Positions 5,067 through 5,399 of a stretch of DNA of 5,399 nucleotides are shown piece after piece. The stretch's first letter is position 1. Each line of letters starts with the position of its first letter. A program made the position numbers and the translations under genes. The DNA is from HRBIN12 sp964640965 (lineage in GTDB: Bacteria; Actinomycetota; UBA4738; HRBIN12), in the NCBI GenBank assembly GCA_964640965.1, contig CAZXJB010000134.1:1-5399 (forward strand), given 5' to 3'. Under the pieces are notes generated by a model. It saw nothing but the letters and a program-made list of their open reading frames with translations, was not told where the DNA came from and made no database searches.

Positions 5067-5399
5067 TCAGGTTCCGGATCGTTGGACGGCCTCCCCGAGC
5101 GGCGGCCGCGGCTCGAGCCCGGCGTCCCGCGCGAACGCGAGGACCGCGTCGAGGTCCGCCCCGGGGTGGATCGTGTGCGGCGACGTGACGCTGAGGGCGG
5201 CGAGCGCGACCCCGAGGTCGAGCCCCGAGCGCAGGGCCCGCGGCGCGCCGCCCGCGAGCAGCGGGACGCCGGCCGCGAGCGCGAGACCGCGATCCAGCGG
5301 GCCATGGACCGTCGCCGGCAGAGTCTGATGGGCGGCGCCGAGCAGCAGGCTCGCGACGCGCAGGAGCGCTACCGCCGGCAGTTGCAGGCGGAGGGCACC
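5067..5399 (-). CDS. C-terminal fragment of unidentified protein, possibly a PfkB-like sugar kinase
   Basis: An open minus frame of 110 codons enters from beyond the right edge and ends with TGA at 5067-5069, 22 bases before araD. Codon third positions are nearly all G or C from about 5070 to 5300, as in the neighbouring genes, and the position directly upstream of araD fits an operon partner. The stretch ALAALSVTSPHTIHPGADLD (fragment residues 65-84) resembles the last helix and strand of PfkB kinases, pseudouridine-kinase-like members in particular. However, the GAGD signature expected about 35 residues earlier is absent; that place reads VHGPLDRGLALAAGV. The first 35 codons have more A/T third positions and no recognised motif. 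It may be a divergent kinase, an unrelated protein, or a gene disrupted near the edge. I cannot assign a function firmly. Confidence 0.5.
   Translation of the reverse strand, partial: GALRLQLPAVALLRVASLLLGAAHQTLPATVHGPLDRGLALAAGVPLLAGGAPRALRSGLDLGVALAALSVTSPHTIHPGADLDAVLAFARDAGLEPRPPLGEAVQRSGT

Noticed and set aside
5045..5305. N-terminal extension of araD to the ATG at 5305
   Set aside because: The extra 87 residues are Arg/Ser-rich with no AraD similarity, and a strong AGGAGG site serves ATG 5044.
1..5399. Mobile element, CRISPR array, phage or defence system
   Set aside because: I saw no direct repeat array, terminal inverted repeats, transposase, integrase, nuclease or toxin-antitoxin motif. 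All supported genes are metabolic or transport genes.

Overview
The window is very GC-rich, with almost every third codon position G or C. That suggests a high-GC bacterium such as an actinobacterium or a member of the Chloroflexota; nothing here fixes the taxon. Genes are packed tightly and all are metabolic. I see no rRNA, tRNA, CRISPR array, insertion sequence or phage gene. Both ends cut through genes.

Left half, plus strand. Positions 1-237 are the last 78 codons of a PfkB-family sugar kinase, closest by eye to the 1-phosphofructokinase/tagatose-6-phosphate kinase type. A 91-base gap holds a candidate promoter and a good ribosome binding site. Three genes follow as an apparent operon: a Tat-exported lipoprotein of the PotD type (329-1522), a fold-III PLP-dependent decarboxylase of the LysA/ornithine decarboxylase superfamily (1532-2998), and a glyoxalase-fold VOC protein (2965-3462). 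The gaps are 9 bases and then a 34-base overlap. The binding protein keeps most of the polyamine-contacting positions known from E. coli PotD. The decarboxylase has lost the usual CESGD-type substrate motif and has CGFD instead, so a substrate other than diaminopimelate is plausible.

Right half, minus strand. Reading right to left there is an open frame entering from beyond the right edge (5067-5399, weakly like the C-terminus of a PfkB kinase), then a convincing L-ribulose-5-phosphate 4-epimerase (araD, 4370-5044), then a NagB-family sugar-phosphate isomerase/deaminase (3472-4359). Gaps of 22 and 10 bases and strong AGGAGG sites indicate one operon. The NagB-like protein keeps the catalytic Asp and His but has a Gln where NagB has a catalytic Glu, and its phosphate loop is rewritten. 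With AraD beside it, this looks like a sugar-phosphate catabolic module acting on a sugar other than glucosamine 6-phosphate.

The two operons converge with 9 bases between their stop codons, and a short perfect hairpin spans both stops. The points most worth following up are the altered NagB active site, the altered decarboxylase motif next to a polyamine-type binding protein, and the ambiguous right edge.
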